From NCBI GenBank assembly GCA_028023455.1, contig JAQFVV010000286.1:188001-252000 (forward strand): DNA of 64,000 nucleotides, written 5' to 3'. Shown piece by piece: positions 48,681-62,497 of this stretch (position 1 is its first letter; each line of letters begins with the position of its first letter). Made by a program: the position numbers and the translations under genes. The notes beneath the pieces were generated by a model, which worked only from the letters and a program-made list of their open reading frames with translations, was not told the origin of the DNA and ran no database searches. Source of the DNA: Epiperipatus broadwayi. Taxonomy: Eukaryota > Onychophora > Udeonychophora > Euonychophora > Peripatidae.

Positions 48681-49872
48681 TTTAACTCTCCATCTAACTA
48701 AACTGTTATGTAGGGTGATTTATGGCAAATTATTTATTTATTTTTTAAGATGCTTTAGCATTATTTGTAAGACCCAAAAGAGATTTTAAATACTGTTAGT
48801 CAAATGACTATATTTGTCAACAATGCTATCTTAGCAATGTTTCCAACTTTGTGTAAATTCTGTCTTGTTGTACTATATTGTAAATAAATGTATTAAGTAT
48901 ATATTCAAAGTAAATTTAGTTCTGTTTATTTTTTATATCCTATTGTATTGGGTTTACTATGTTAATTATTTCATTTAATTAATGTCATAGTATTTTCATA
49001 TCCACAGAAATAAGATAAAGTTATGCATATAATAGTGATTTCTGAATGAAATCCCTGTAACAAATAATTCCACATTTCCAGTTACCTAAGTAATAGTTTG
49101 TTTAAGAAGTATTTCAACTATGTTATCTTATCAGATAGTAGATTATTTTTTATAAAGTGAAAATGGTTTGACATTTCAGAAGATTATCCATGCTATTTTA
49201 AACTACACACTATCATATTATTTCGATGTTATGTTCTAGTTTACATTTAGTTGCTTATGAAGGTTATCTGTGGGAAGGTAGAATGAATCATACTAATAAA
49301 ATGCTAATCAGAAGAAGGAAGTAAAATGTAAACAGAGGGAGGAAATGTTAGCTTGATAGTTTACATTATAATGAATGGAAATTCTTTTTGCTAATGTACA
49401 TTAATCAAAAGAAATTTTCAAACTATAGCATCAATTAGGTAACTATTTGTGAAAAGTTGAGCAATTGTCTAAAAAAATGTTGCTTTCTTCTAGAACATTT
49501 ATTGTTCATGTGAAAGAGTTTATTACTAAAAAAATAAGGTTTATTTGATTCAGGAAAATAACTGGATTGCATAGTGACAAGAAACAGTGTACTTCTAGTT
49601 GCATAGAACTGCTTCTATATGTTAACTTACAAAAAAAATTAATGTTCTGCACTCAACAATATGTTTGTTTATATTTTTATTTTATGCTTTTAAAAAAATA
49701 AATTTAAAATACCTTTGAAATATAACTGTACTTCATCTATAGAAATTACTTTTATGTGTATTTTTTACATTTATATTTTTGACTTTTTTTGTTTAGAAAG
49801 TTAGATGATAGCTTTGGTCTTTGAATGGGATATTCACATGATAACCATTTTTATGCCTTCACAAGCTGTTTT

Positions 49873-50080
49873 TCACAGAGGCAAAAGTTTTTCTGCAGTA
49901 GTACCAATCAGTGCAAGCCAGAGTAATTAATGGATACACAAACATTTAGCTAAAAACTAGTGTGAGGATATTGGATGAGTAGGTACTACATAAAAATTTT
50001 ATGCACAAACCTTCCTGCATCTATTGATTATTCTGGCTTGCACTGATTGGCACTACTGTATGAAAAGTTTGCCTCTGTGA
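49873..50080. repeat. Family-3 foldback lacking most of the ribozyme
   Basis: Arms starting TTCACAGAGGCAAAAG and ending GCCTCTGTGAA pair across about 60 bp. The centre keeps only the ACTAGT...GAGGATATTGG part. The CTGATGA and stem II part is deleted. Confidence 0.7.
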
Positions 50081-50804
50081 ATGAAATATTCCTAAATACA
50101 ATTATTTCAGTGTAAACTATAACAAGTCAGACTCCACTTTTTATATATGATAATAAATAGAAAAGGCAATATTTGTAATTCTTTAATATAAATATATAAA
50201 TAACATTGATTTTTAGATAAACTTTTTATATAACTTTTGTCTTTTTTTAATATTTTGAATGTAATTATTGTGTGCATATTAAATCATATAATAGCTCTTC
50301 TATCTATTTACCTACCTAGTTATTTAACCCACTAAAATAATTATTTATTTTTTTGTGTGTAGTATCAATAATTTATACTGTGTGGTGTTATAATTAAAGT
50401 TTAAATATATTTTGTGATCTACGTAACATTTTTCTATCTAATGACAATTTCCTTTGAACTTATTACAGAGCATTAAATATTGTATTACTTTAAATATTTA
50501 GGATTAATTTTCTATTCAGTGAATCTCATACTTTGGTAGGTTTATTTATTTCTAATATTTTACTACGATTAGATGTACTGATTTGTGCTTTTCTATAAAG
50601 AATTTTTATTCAACTAGGTTAACACCGTGAAAAACACATTATTATATTCTATATTAAATTAATCTTGTATCCCTGTAAATGGTTTATCAATTTTAAACTA
50701 TTTGAAAAATTTAAATAAATTGTATTGAATTTTTTTTATTTTATTATCTTCAATTAGTTTATATTTTAAATATAGTTTTACTAACAAAAAATATTTGTAC
50801 TATA

Positions 50805-50820
50805 TGCACACACATGCACA

Positions 50821-50862
<42 letters not shown>
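50805..50862. repeat. (CA)n-(TA)n microsatellite
   Basis: CA units followed by TA units, abutting the family-4 repeat. Confidence 0.95.
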
Positions 50863-50863
<1 letters not shown>

Positions 50864-51368
50864 TTTACACTTGTTTCGGCGGTTTTGGTAAAGACGCCAT
50901 CTATTGATCATAAATAACAAGTGATAGCAAGTTACCTGACTAACTTGTTTTTGTTTTTCATAAATGTACCTTTAAAGTTTTCTTGCAATGATATATATTG
51001 CAGAGACTTTGACTATGTGGTGAAACTGAACTGAGATCAGACCCATATAGATATCTAGCTTGCTAGGCTGAGTTTGAAGACTTTACCGGTCTGAAAAATT
51101 CACGCTTGCAAACTGATATAAACGTTTTGCATAAACGCTTGAGAGTCAGTTTTTAGACCTAGTTTCTATAGCTCTATCCTTCCACTGACGAAAGCAAACT
51201 AGCTTGAAATCAGCTGATCTGGAGGTGAGCAAAATGAAAGAGGTAGTTAATTCTGACTCCTTTTGCGTTTATGTAAAAATATTTTACACTTGTTTCGGCG
51301 GTTTTGGTAAAGACGCCATCTATTGATCATAAATAGCAAGTTACCTGACTAACTTGTTTTTGTTTTTC
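50863..51368 (+). mobile_element. Family-4 hammerhead unit, 1.2 copies
   Basis: ATTTTACACTTGTTTCGGCG occurs at about 50862 and 51281, giving a 419-bp unit plus a partial second. It is related to family 1 along its length (GACGCCATCTATTG, TTTCTTGCAATGATAT-like blocks) but clearly diverged. Its right end, GTTTTTCAT next to TATATAT, is the same unit point that ends family-1 arrays. Confidence 0.8.
51179..51225 (+). ncRNA. Type I hammerhead ribozyme, family 4
   Basis: Stem I CTTCCA/TGGAGG (one G-U), core CTGACGA, stem II AAGC-AAACTA-GCTT (four full pairs), GAA, stem III ATCAGCTGAT (10-base palindrome) and cleavage C at 51219. Differences from family 1 preserve pairing in all three stems. Confidence 0.88.
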
Positions 51369-52278
51369 ATATATATATATATTGCCTATAATATATGAAA
51401 AGTATTTTATAGTAACTTAAATAATTTTTTTAATTTTTTTTTCTATACACTCTCTTGTTATATCATAATATACTTTTTTGTTTTAAAAAAAGAACTAAAT
51501 CATTTTAATTCTGATATTTATATTTAATAAAATAAGTTAAATGCAAGGCTTTATATATGATGTCTGACTAATATACTTAATAGTAACGCTAATGGGGATT
51601 CTTTAATCCAAACCAGTCGCGGTTTAAAAAATATGATCCAAAAATATATTTCAGAAGGTCTCCAGAAATTCATTATATTTTTAACAAAAAAATCCACTGT
51701 TTTCCATTACTTTAATTACTTTATAGAAATTTATTTACTGTTTTTTGTTAACTTGTTTTGTATCAGTCAAAATATATCATATATTTTTTACATTAATTAA
51801 TTAAATTTATATTATAAATATATATGCTAATTCATCTATGAGTTAAGTTGAAAAAAAAGTAAATATATTTTTAAATGTATAGTTTTTTCACGAATCATTA
51901 CATATGATCACAAAAACTTGCATTTACACACACACACACACACATATATATATATTATTTTATATTAGTTCATTCTCACGGAGTTATTATATATATTATT
52001 AAACAACTAAATACTCACAATGTTTCAGTGTGATATAATGACACTTCATTTGCTCTACTTAAATTCATTTTCTTCAGCTATTTATAGTATTTCTTTCTGG
52101 TTGTGAGTCAATTTGAGAGTAGAAACTGATGTTAATATATATATATTAATTTATTACTTTAAAAATTTATACATGTCAGTATGATATAAAAAACATTAGT
52201 AATTTTTATTCTCTACATAATCACTGTTATTACATTGCATAGGCTTAAACCTGTGTTTTTATATATGTACTATATGCG

Positions 52279-52771
52279 GGATTCGAACTCAGACTTTCAC
52301 ACGACCCATTACTCTCAGTGCCATCTCACATTGCTGATCCACCTGATTACACACATGTTGAAAAGATAAATAATCACCAATATACATATTTTATGCTAAA
52401 CCAGCAATCATCAGTTGGTCCAGATTACTATCTTCACACATATATATAATCATTGCTCAGCTTTATATTAAGATAGCCAATCTTTATACTTTAATGGACA
52501 GGCTTCAAGCTTTTCCAACTCACAACTCTTCAGCCTTCCATTTCACTGAAATTTTGATGATGGAACGTTCAAAGCCCTTATTAGTGCCAAGGTTGTCATC
52601 CTACTCATGTTGACATATTAGTCAATCTGGACCAACTGATGATTGCTGGTTTAGCATGAAATATGTATATTAGTGATTATTTATCTTTTCAACATGTGTG
52701 TGATCAGGTGGATTAGCAATATGAGGTGGCACTGAAAGTAGTGAGTCATGTGAAAGTCTGAGTTCGAATCA
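52279..52771. repeat. Foldback of a tRNA-like repeat
   Basis: Arms 52279-52426 and 52624-52771 are close reverse complements (148 bp). The right arm reads GTGGATTAGCAATATGAGG, then GTCTGAGTTCGAATC, the latter a good Pol III B box (52756-52770). Probably a tRNA-derived SINE in head-to-head copies. Confidence 0.65.
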
Positions 52772-52789
52772 CTGTTATGTAAATATGTA

Positions 52790-55700
52790 AGCTCATAATT
52801 TTTCAAGTATTTTTAAAATAAAAGTTATATACTCTTTATAGTTCATTGATATATTTATGTATTATTTTTGCAAAATATTTGTTAAATATTTATTTGTTGG
52901 AAAAAATATGGTACATTTACTCAGATTTTATTCAAAAATATTGGTTTTAGAAGCTAAAAATTATGATTGGCTGAAAAAACTTTTTTATAATCATTGTGGG
53001 TGTTATTTTTTGCTATTTTTTAATAATTATAAATAGAAAAGTTCATTTTAGTATTTAAAATATAGACTAAATAATTTATATTTTATTTCAAATTCATTTT
53101 TATTACTAGTAACAAAATAAAACAAAGCTATGAGTCTTATTACATATTTCAGTTTTTTTATATATATTTGCAAAGGCAAAATAGTATTTTTACACATGAT
53201 TTTTATTTTTTTAAAAATAATTTACAAATTACCAAAATATAATGAACAATAAATATTTATTTGATAAAATAAAAAGTTGGAAATATAACCCAAGCAGCCA
53301 TTACAGATGATCAAACAAAAATTAAATATAAAACATTTATTTTTTTTAGTTTAGTTAATTTAATGTAATAGTATTAATAGTAATAATAACAATAATAATG
53401 TATTTAGTTTTATTTTGCTTATAAATGTTTATTTTTCATGTTAATGAAGTAATTAATCAAAATAACTTTATTAATAAAATAATATTACAATAAAATAAAT
53501 TGTATTTATACTATATATAAAAGTGAAACAGTATTTGCATAGTCCACACCAAATTAAATACTTCTACCATTGAAGATTAAGAAAAAAGACATTGTGCAAC
53601 AGATTTTTTAACTGTTGAGTTATAAGGGTTGCATAAGGTTTGTATTTTTGTTTTATGATCTTAAACAATAATAACTAAACTCCCATTTATTATCCATTAT
53701 TGATTATCTATATAGAGTGGATATAGGGTGAAGATTATAATTTTAAATCAAATTTAACTTATTTTATATTTATATAGATCTGGTATTAGTTAGTAATTAT
53801 AAAGGAGATGCTAAAATGTGTACACATTTTAAGAAAAGGAAAAAATGTCTTAAAATTGTAAAACCCAATAAATACTGATAAAAATTTAATACCAATATCA
53901 TTTGACTTCTGCAATAACAGAATATCCAGACACATCTGATTATAGCAAATTACTGTTTTACCAATGCTGAAACACCTGACTGCTTGTATTGCTGCATATG
54001 TAATGTTAATTTCCTTCTGAAATATTGATGGAGTAGTCATTTTTTACACCACATCACATATAAGTTTTCAAGGGTGTTCAGTTAGAAGAATGTGGGGGTA
54101 AATTTAGCATATCTTTAATCTATCCATGGTTCTGGAAAATTCCCATTATGATAAGTTCTTGTATCTACAGTAGCATAAGGTCCTGGAAATAAAATTGTTA
54201 ATTCCCTAAATGTGGATAAAGTAAAATGGATGATGTCTAGCATATTTGACAAATAATGACACCTTCAAAAAAGAATTTCCCAATTAATCTGCTTAATGAT
54301 AATTCACAATAGATGTTGAGGTCAGGTAACCTATCTTTTTTCCACATAGACATGTGGAATTTCTGAACCTTAGTATATTATTTAATTTTAATTAATTCTT
54401 TGTTGCTAAATGAATGCTAATTAATAAATATGTATGTGATAATATAAATGGAAAAACTATTTACATCTGTTTTCCTTTTCCATATAAGATAAATATATAT
54501 ATATTAAAAGTAGAAATAAGTGTCGTTCCATTATAGTATGAAGTTATATAAAGACCAAAGGAACTTTTCATCATACAATTAACCTACTTTCAATTCTAGG
54601 AAATACCATATGTGCAAATTTTTTTTCTGAACTTCTCTACAATAGAAAGAGCTTTTGGAAAACAACTCATATTTTAGGTACTATAAAATATCGGAAAAAC
54701 TTCAGTGCTAACTAAATTATATGATAAATATTAAAAAGCTTTATATAAGTAAATAAAAACTCCTAGAATATTTTTTTGGATTATCTGCCTCAGTTTTCAA
54801 GTAGTACCCTGATTATTGCCTTCCCTGTTTACTATTATTAATCATGCTTGACACAACTAAAAGAGGTTATCAAAATTAAGAAAATTAATAATATTTCAAC
54901 TTCTCTCATGTATATCTTATACAAGAAATATAAAATTGTTGACAATAGTTTAGAGATGATATTATTGTTATTTAAAACTCACTCAAAAATATCTACCTAC
55001 ATCGCAAGATGCAACAAGATTAAAAGCATTCAACTGGATAATACTGTGATATATTTATAATTTTTATAGACTTTAGTAAAGACTTTTATAAAGAATAAAA
55101 TCATAAATCAGTCATTTAAAGACTTAATTATATATTACCAATGTAAATTTTTTAAACTGTTTTCACTATTACTATAATTTTGTTAAAAATAAAAATTGTC
55201 TCATTTCTATGATATACAACTATTATTTTGAATGTATTTAACAGAACAAGACATCCAGATACATTAATAGGATACATTAGAAGTAGTTTCAAAAAAATCA
55301 ATTTTTTAAATAAACTTGTAAATATATCCATCATTTTGTAATATCAATTCCAATCTATTTTCTCATATAAAATGATCATTTTTATTTAATCTATGGAGTA
55401 TTATATTGTAACTCATTCAAGCAATGATACTTGAAAAGACTGCAACTACAAATTAGCATTGACTAATAATGTCAGCTTATCATTTCATATATTAATTTAA
55501 ATAGAATACCAATGATTTTAATTAACACATAAATTATTTTGGCCAATCAAATGTAATTTATCTTGGTAACATATTCAGATATGTTTGTTCTGAGAAATAG
55601 ATGTATATTCCAATGTTATATTTGACTGATCATAGAATTTAATTATAAGTTGACTAAAATTATTTGTAATAATCTCTCTATCATATATTCATGTTGATGT

Positions 55701-58700
55701 AATAAAAATATATTTCAAATTACTAAAAAGTACTTATAATTCAAAAATGTCATGTAATTAGTTAAGCATAGCTGAAAGAAAATCAATCTTGATTAAAAAA
55801 ACAGAAAGATTTTGAAAAGTGTTTTTATATAAACTTACATGTTACTTTCTGCTACCATCATGAATGATAAGATGACAATTATTTCTTTTAATGAATGAGT
55901 ATTATTTATATATATATATATTCTAACCTACGAAAATTAGAAATTCCTAATTAAAATTAAAGACAATCGGAAATCTAATCGCTTCCGTCTATGACGGAAG
56001 ACAAACCCGTATATTTTACCTAATATAGCTCGACGTGTGGTTAGTTATAATAATTCAGCTACAGCGATATGCAGTTCAGACAGAGATAGAATTAAAAAAA
56101 ATTATCATTAATAAAATAAATTTAAAAATAAAATTTAGAATAAACTAACATTCTTTCTCTATCCAAAACACATTATCTGAGCTGTAAGTACTTGCACTGT
56201 TCGACAATGATGATGAAGATTTCATATCATTGTTAATATTACTGACTAAAATAAAACATTCATTAATTTGCCAATATGATCTCAATATTTTATTATTATA
56301 CAATCAGAAGTTTCAATCTCTTAAGCCATGCCACGCTTGTAATATGGATCATAATTAATCAATTCTTAATTTAAGAGCACTTCTATTAATAATGACACTA
56401 ATCTCAGGGTTCTCTGTTATTTTTAAAGAAAAATGCTCGGCAGTATTGTGTTGTCGCATATGACTGACATTCTGGTCGGCTATAGGAAACATTTACCTTA
56501 TTAAATTCCAGGTGTCTTCATCCACACATCAACTATTATAATATTTAACGAGATGATAACCATATTCAATAACAACGCATAATTTTGAATAATACAGCCC
56601 TTTTAATCCAGAATCTCAGTCGGAATGATGAAAAGACAAGGGTGCTTTTGTGTCCTTCCATGATCCATGACAACACAATAATTTCACTAAGATTTATTAC
56701 CTAGACACTTCACTTAAAGGTGTACTTAACAATGTGCAACCAACAGCTACTAGTTTGGGGAATAAAGTGATTTTACACACACTTAAAATAAAATGTCTTG
56801 GTCTGAAGTTTTCAATTCCACAAATAATTCTTCTTAAATTAAAATATAATGAAATATTCTGATCTGCTGACAATTGTCTATCTGGTGTATTGAATTTAAG
56901 ATTTCATAAATGATTTCGGACTCAAGAAAAGTATTGCAAGTATTATGCAAATACACTTTTATTTAGCACACAAGAAAAATGACTCAAAACAACTTGTAAC
57001 AAGACTATAATTTATTATTAAATTTTAACAAGATTATAATTTATTATTACAGTTTAACAAAACTATCCTGTATGATTAACATAATAAACAAACATATACA
57101 ATTTATTCGATCCCATATGGATAAAACAAAATATAACTAACATTAATTCGTCTATACTTTTAGACCTGGATTCGAACTACTTCTTCATCTTCTTTTACAT
57201 TTATGCAAATTGAATATAACAAAATAAATATTATTATCGATACATCAACTCATCCGTTTAGTGTATCTTATATGAATGGCTGCTTAACTTTATTAACTAA
57301 CTATTTGTTTTAAAATAAAAATAATCTGATTCTAGGCAATGCATACAAACGATTTTTATTATCATATCTTTAATTAAATGATAGATTTTATTTAGATAAC
57401 TTATTATAATTTATGGGTTATTTATCAGAAGTTACACTTATTATTTTAATATTTACCTTAATAACAACTGAAGTTGTTATACACATTGTATTCCTCAGTA
57501 TAAGTTATATTGTGAGTGCTACTTAATCATAAACCCGAATTAAACCTAGTATTTGAACCCTCCATTGGCAAATAAAAATTTCTAAATCACGCAATTTTAA
57601 ACTTACTCTCTCCATTGACTTACGTGTGGATTCCCAGCACTATTCCGCCACACAATCCAGATATTGATCATATATACTAGCACGCTATTTATACTAAATG
57701 GAGCTTGAGGAATTAACCTCCAATATACCCGTTATCTTGCCATAACTTTCTAAACAAAACACAATATTCAACACCTTCCGTGGTGGAATTATCTCTATTT
57801 TCTCATGAGGAATATGGAATAACACCGAAGGTCTGTAGAGTTAACTACTACATTAAAATAGTTTGGTGGGTCCTTGCCTCTTACTTGGGCATAATAGGAA
57901 CACACACCAAATATAATCCTCTCCTGGGATTTTAACGAATAAAATACGCTAAATACGATATAAATTACTGATCGTCCTAACTCTGAGAAGCGATCACTTG
58001 GGTTATAAACATACCCGAATACTAGATTTATCTATTCCCCTCATGGAAAATAAAGCTTTTGGGGAGATCATTTTCCATCCCACAAAATAGATACATTACA
58101 ATTATTACTTATGCGAATCTTAAGCATATACCAATGCTATATCGGGGCAAGACCAGCAAATACACTAATTACACTAAATTTATGTTCCGGGGTATACTTA
58201 GATCAACGTCTGAAATCAATGGATAACACAGAATAAACCATAATAATTTTCGCCTTTGCCAAAGAAACATTCAACAAGTAATTGGTATTATAGTATCTTG
58301 AACTAAATCAAGTGAATGCGTTAATAAAGAATAATTGGGAATAAGTTCCTCAATTAACATAGTATAAATTTGTTTCAAACTTTAAATAAGTAATATTTTG
58401 TATAGCACTTCTCTTTAATTACTTCTGATAATTTTAACTAGATATTTTACCTATTAAGTATCTAAATTTTTCTTCTTTTACGCATCTAACATATAAATTT
58501 ATACCCATAATTGCATATCATAAGTAAACACATTTTATAAAAATTTTTTTTTTTTTTTCATGTCAAATATAAATTTAACCTAGAATAATTACATGAAAAC
58601 ATACCTTTATGATTACAAGGTCATTTAAATATTACTTGACTATACAGCCTTTCACCTGTTGATATAAAAAAAAAATACACATAATTTTACAAATTAGTAA

Positions 58701-60850
58701 AAAAATCATTACTTAACAAGTGCTTATTATCTCACTAGAAAATTGTTTTTCCGTTGGGCAATTTATCTAGATGAAGAACTTGATCCATTCATAGTTCACG
58801 AAACAAATTTAAAATAAGAAACACATTTTATTATTTCATTTATATAAAAGTTGCCTCCATTCTGGTGCAATTAATAAATTAGCAAAGAAAACATAGCAGC
58901 GTTGGATGCTAATTCTTCTTTGAATTAACTGCTATAATTTTGGGGATCCAAGAAAACAATACATATTTTAACATGACGAATATTTGACGATAGACGGTCA
59001 CATATACAATTCTTTTCTTTTTACTATTGGCGATACGTATCATTTTTAGCTAGCTGGCTTAGGAATAAAACTAATGCGCGAATTTTCCAAAATACTATTA
59101 TTATAATGACTGCAGCTGACTTACGTGGATATAAAGTTTTAACGACTTCAGTTGATGTATAATATAACATATTATATTATGGTTATAATTAAGTCACTAA
59201 TGTTTGTAGTTTTTATTCCTACTCTAGGAATTGTAATTTGTCTTTAATAAGGAATTCTCCGTAAAATGCACACATACAAATTTTCCGATATTTGCCTTGA
59301 GAAAATTTATAATTTCTTTTTAAAAAATATACAGGTGCATAAGTAAATATCATTGATCATTAATATTATTTCTAGATGATTTTCAGTGAATAAAACATAT
59401 TTTAACGTGGGGAACTTACATTATTTTCAAAGCAGACAATTTCTTTTAGAAAGAGTGCGAAATTTTCTAGTTAACTTTCCTTGGCTTTTATAATATGTCT
59501 TTTAATTATAATTTTTCTTTTATACCACGAAAAGATAATTAAATAAGGTAAAGTTAACAAATCATTGATTATTTCCTGGAAATTAATTATATTACTTATT
59601 TTAAATATAATGACACTTTCCGTGATTGCTGTAGTTAATATGGTCATTTTGCACTTTAGCATAAGATAGTACATTTTTGCGTATAAAAAGCTTTAAATAG
59701 GTAGATTGCAACAGAAAACAGAATATCCTATCAAAAAGGATTAGCCTCGCATGATATTATTAAAAATTTACTGGACTTATATTTATTTCTGCAATAAAAA
59801 ATAATAAAAATTTTGTTACCGAATTTCAGTACTGCTTCCTCCTTGTAAAACTAATGTCAGACTAAACTTTTCTTCAAAATTTTGGCGGTCTTCTTTTAGC
59901 GACCTCTTACAGAAAAATAATCATTTAATTATACCATAAACAAAAGAAAAGAAAAACCCATTACAATCATATAGCTTTCCGTATGATTTAAATGAATTAC
60001 AAAGTAATTTGACAAATAATGAAAAATAATAAATATACTTAATTAATAATTAGTGATGTATATTTCTTTTAAATATGATTTTCTACAAAAATAAATTTTC
60101 AGAAGTTATTGTGCTTTATGATAAGATACTCATCTACTCTCCCTCTACCCATCCAAAATCAATTACTGTTTATAATATGTGCTTTTATACTATATTAAAT
60201 TGCTCTTATTGTTAATATTTTAATTAAATTATTCATGCTCTTCTTCAAAATGATATCAAATTACTAAATTTATTAGTTATTTGCTTAAAACACATTAAAG
60301 TGAGTAAATAGCATATTTTATTAATCACTTAATATTATTATTATTTTACTTTTTTATTTCCTAGAAAAGGATTGCATTGTTTTCCTGTGGAAACAATGCC
60401 AAATAAACCAAGTGTCAATAACACTAGGTTACAATATATATATTGAAACAGACAGATCGAAGAACCGATCTTCGTTTCATGTGTTTTAAGTACGGTAATT
60501 CGAACCACTATCTGCCCGCAGTGAGATTTGTCTATTTTCAGTCATAATAAAAAAATTAGTTATATATTTTAAGTTTTGTAAATCAATATGTAAGATTCCG
60601 TATATAAATGTCACAAACCATGAAATAATATTCGTGTGTGCGTGGTTTGTGGGTTTATATCAATTTAATTTAAAGTTCATTGCGGGCGTATTGGTTTGAA
60701 TTTTAGTTTTTTTAAAATTGTACAAAGTCGTTTAAAAATACTGATCAAAAGTCATATTCCTTTGATCAGTGTTTTTAATTAAAATCTAAATTTACACAAA
60801 TGTACAGAGTAATTAAATTGTATTCGAAATTAGATAAGAAATTTAGATTT
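52790..60850. other. No recognisable gene
   Basis: AT-rich throughout. Features are minor: short TA runs (54490, 55910), a CTTCCGTC/GACGGAAG hairpin near 55980-56000, and GC-richer patches around 56000-58300 and 60430-60700 with tRNA-B-box-like bits (GGATTCGAAC near 57168, AATTCGAACC near 60496). I could not fold a tRNA or find a coherent frame. Confidence 0.4.
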
Positions 60851-60889
60851 GTAATTACCGTGTCAATTTAAAAATTGCGTATCAAAGTA

Positions 60890-61395
60890 AAAGGACAATG
60901 GGAACGGATAATTGATGTTGTATGGTCAAGCTGGATGGCTGGAAGCTGGAGAAAAGTAGGAGGAGCCTAAACACAAAAAACCAGGCAGAAAAGTCAATCG
61001 TGGCCATCTTAGAGAAAAACTTAGTCTAACTTTTGACGTGGTTGAGAGAAGTAGTCTTAAGACAGCACTGCAGCTGCCAGAGTAATCCCTAGAACTTTGT
61101 TAAGAAGCTCACCTGTAAACCGCAATGTTGAGGGGCTAAGTGACAGGAGCTGATCTCTGTCCTGCCAAATTGAATCTTCGTGCCGCTGACTGATCATGTT
61201 GTTGGTGCTTCATAGTTTCCAGCTTCCAATCTCCAAATTGACAATGCCTTGCAAATAACTTTCAAAATGCGCGCCTACGTTCGTCGGAAATATCAATCGG
61301 GAAAAGCCAAGCCGGATGAAGAAAGAAGAGTAACTGTGTTACACGAACTTTTAACTTTCTCCCGAGCTTAATGTGATCAATCAAATAAATTACAT
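60890..61395 (+). promoter_or_regulatory. GC-rich segment, possible promoter and 5' exon
   Basis: The most GC-rich non-repeat stretch in the window, with CpGs and unbiased composition. GTGGCCATCTTAG near 61001 contains the CCATCTT element bound by YY1-type factors. At the right edge, ACATGTAAGT (about 61393-61401) fits a splice donor. Together these suggest a 5' exon or promoter of a plus-strand gene extending rightwards, or a bidirectional promoter. Evidence is compositional and weak. Confidence 0.3.
61267..61371 (+). CDS. Small open frame, 34 residues, unknown
   Basis: Begins ATGCGC in context CAAAATGC and reads MRAYVRRKYQSGKAKPDEER, then RVTVLHELLTFSRA. It is basic at the start and has balanced codon composition unlike the AT-driven chance frames. 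It could be an upstream ORF in a 5' UTR. No family recognised. Confidence 0.2.
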   Translation: MRAYVRRKYQSGKAKPDEERRVTVLHELLTFSRA

Positions 61396-61486
61396 GTAAG
61401 TTTTTATGTCGTTTATAATGCTATTGTTTAACCTGTCAGTAAATTTTCTTTTCTTTTAATCCTCTGCTCTAGTCTTTAGAAATAAA

Positions 61487-61541
61487 TTATAAAAATTGTA
61501 ATTAAGATCGGAAGAGCGTCGTTATAAAAATTGTAATTAAG
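61487..61541. other. Illumina adapter embedded in the assembly
   Basis: AGATCGGAAGAGCGTCGT (61505-61522) is the start of the standard Illumina TruSeq adapter. The 20 bases at 61487-61506 are repeated at 61522-61541, as expected when untrimmed read-through was stitched into the contig. Confidence 0.93.
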
Positions 61542-61845
61542 AGTAATAATAATTCAAATGAATGCATTTATATTTTTTTGTGTTGCGTATTCCATAAACA
61601 AACGATGCCAATAGTAATATTTCCCAACTCTGTGTAAAACTAGTGTACAATAATGATCAAGTTATTTTAAAAGTAAATTTCGTTTTCTGAATTAAATATT
61701 CTTTTATATTTCGAGTTGGTAAATGTTAAATCTTTTTTTTTATTCTAGTTTAAGTTGTCATATAATTGCAATCTAAGGTTCAATGTTAAATATATATATG
61801 TTTTAAAGTGTTATATTAATGTCATGTATGATATGAGAAATAACT

Positions 61846-61912
61846 CACTGTATAACTTAATACTATCGCTACCGCCTGTCAACCCGGAGGGTTAAGGGTT
61901 TCAGAGTAAGTT
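61846..61912 (+). tRNA. Decayed tRNA-Asp-like sequence
   Basis: CCGCCTGTCAACCCGGAGG resembles the anticodon arm of tRNA-Asp(GTC), and GGGTTTCAGAGT sits where the T arm would be. TATAACTTAATACTAT upstream is A-box-like. Pairing in the D and T arms is poor, so this is a tRNA pseudogene or SINE head, not a working tRNA. Confidence 0.35.
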
Positions 61913-61919
61913 TAATTAA

Positions 61920-62400
61920 TTATTGTTCTCGCGGTCAGTTAATTCCGCTATATTTTATTGGGATAAGGGTCTCAGCCTGTGGCGTAGAAATAGACGAATA
62001 GATTCCAGGTTTTGTATAATTTCTGTTAAAAATCCACTTCATGTACTCATCCTTGATGTCTGTGGCAATGCCTTCCCTTCGCTGAAGTTAGCGTCTCGCC
62101 ATTCTACCATTGGGGATTGAAAGCAGTTTCTTTCCCAGGTAATCTCTTGGATCACCAGGTTCGAAATGATCCCGGCTGGTTGTCGTGTCCCGGAGCTACT
62201 TGGGGGCATTAAGCCTTGTCAAAGTACAAGCCGCCCGGTATTCCGTTAATGCACTGCAAGTGATTACTGTAGGGCTCTTGAATCTAGGCAACCACCAGTA
62301 CATCTATCTTCCATGTCGTATTTATATAAAACCACCTCCAACTGTCCATCTACGTAACGGCTCGAGTCTATTCGAATAAAATAAGTTAATAAAAAAAAAA
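61920..62400. other. Unclassified GC-richer segment
   Basis: Two chance-length frames (61923-62120 and 62185-62379) lack family motifs. CCAGGTTCGAAATGATCC near 62156 is B-box-like. It may belong to the LTR element or a SINE to the right. Confidence 0.3.
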
Positions 62401-62497
62401 CCCTTTAGATAAATATCTTTTCAATGCTCAAATACTCTGATTCTCTTAGCCACCCGTCAATCATCTAACTACACAGCTATTGGCATGAGTTTGTTCA

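Noticed and set aside
57160-57185. tRNA gene suggested by GGATTCGAAC
   Set aside because: Only a B-box-like stretch. No acceptor, D or anticodon arm could be paired.
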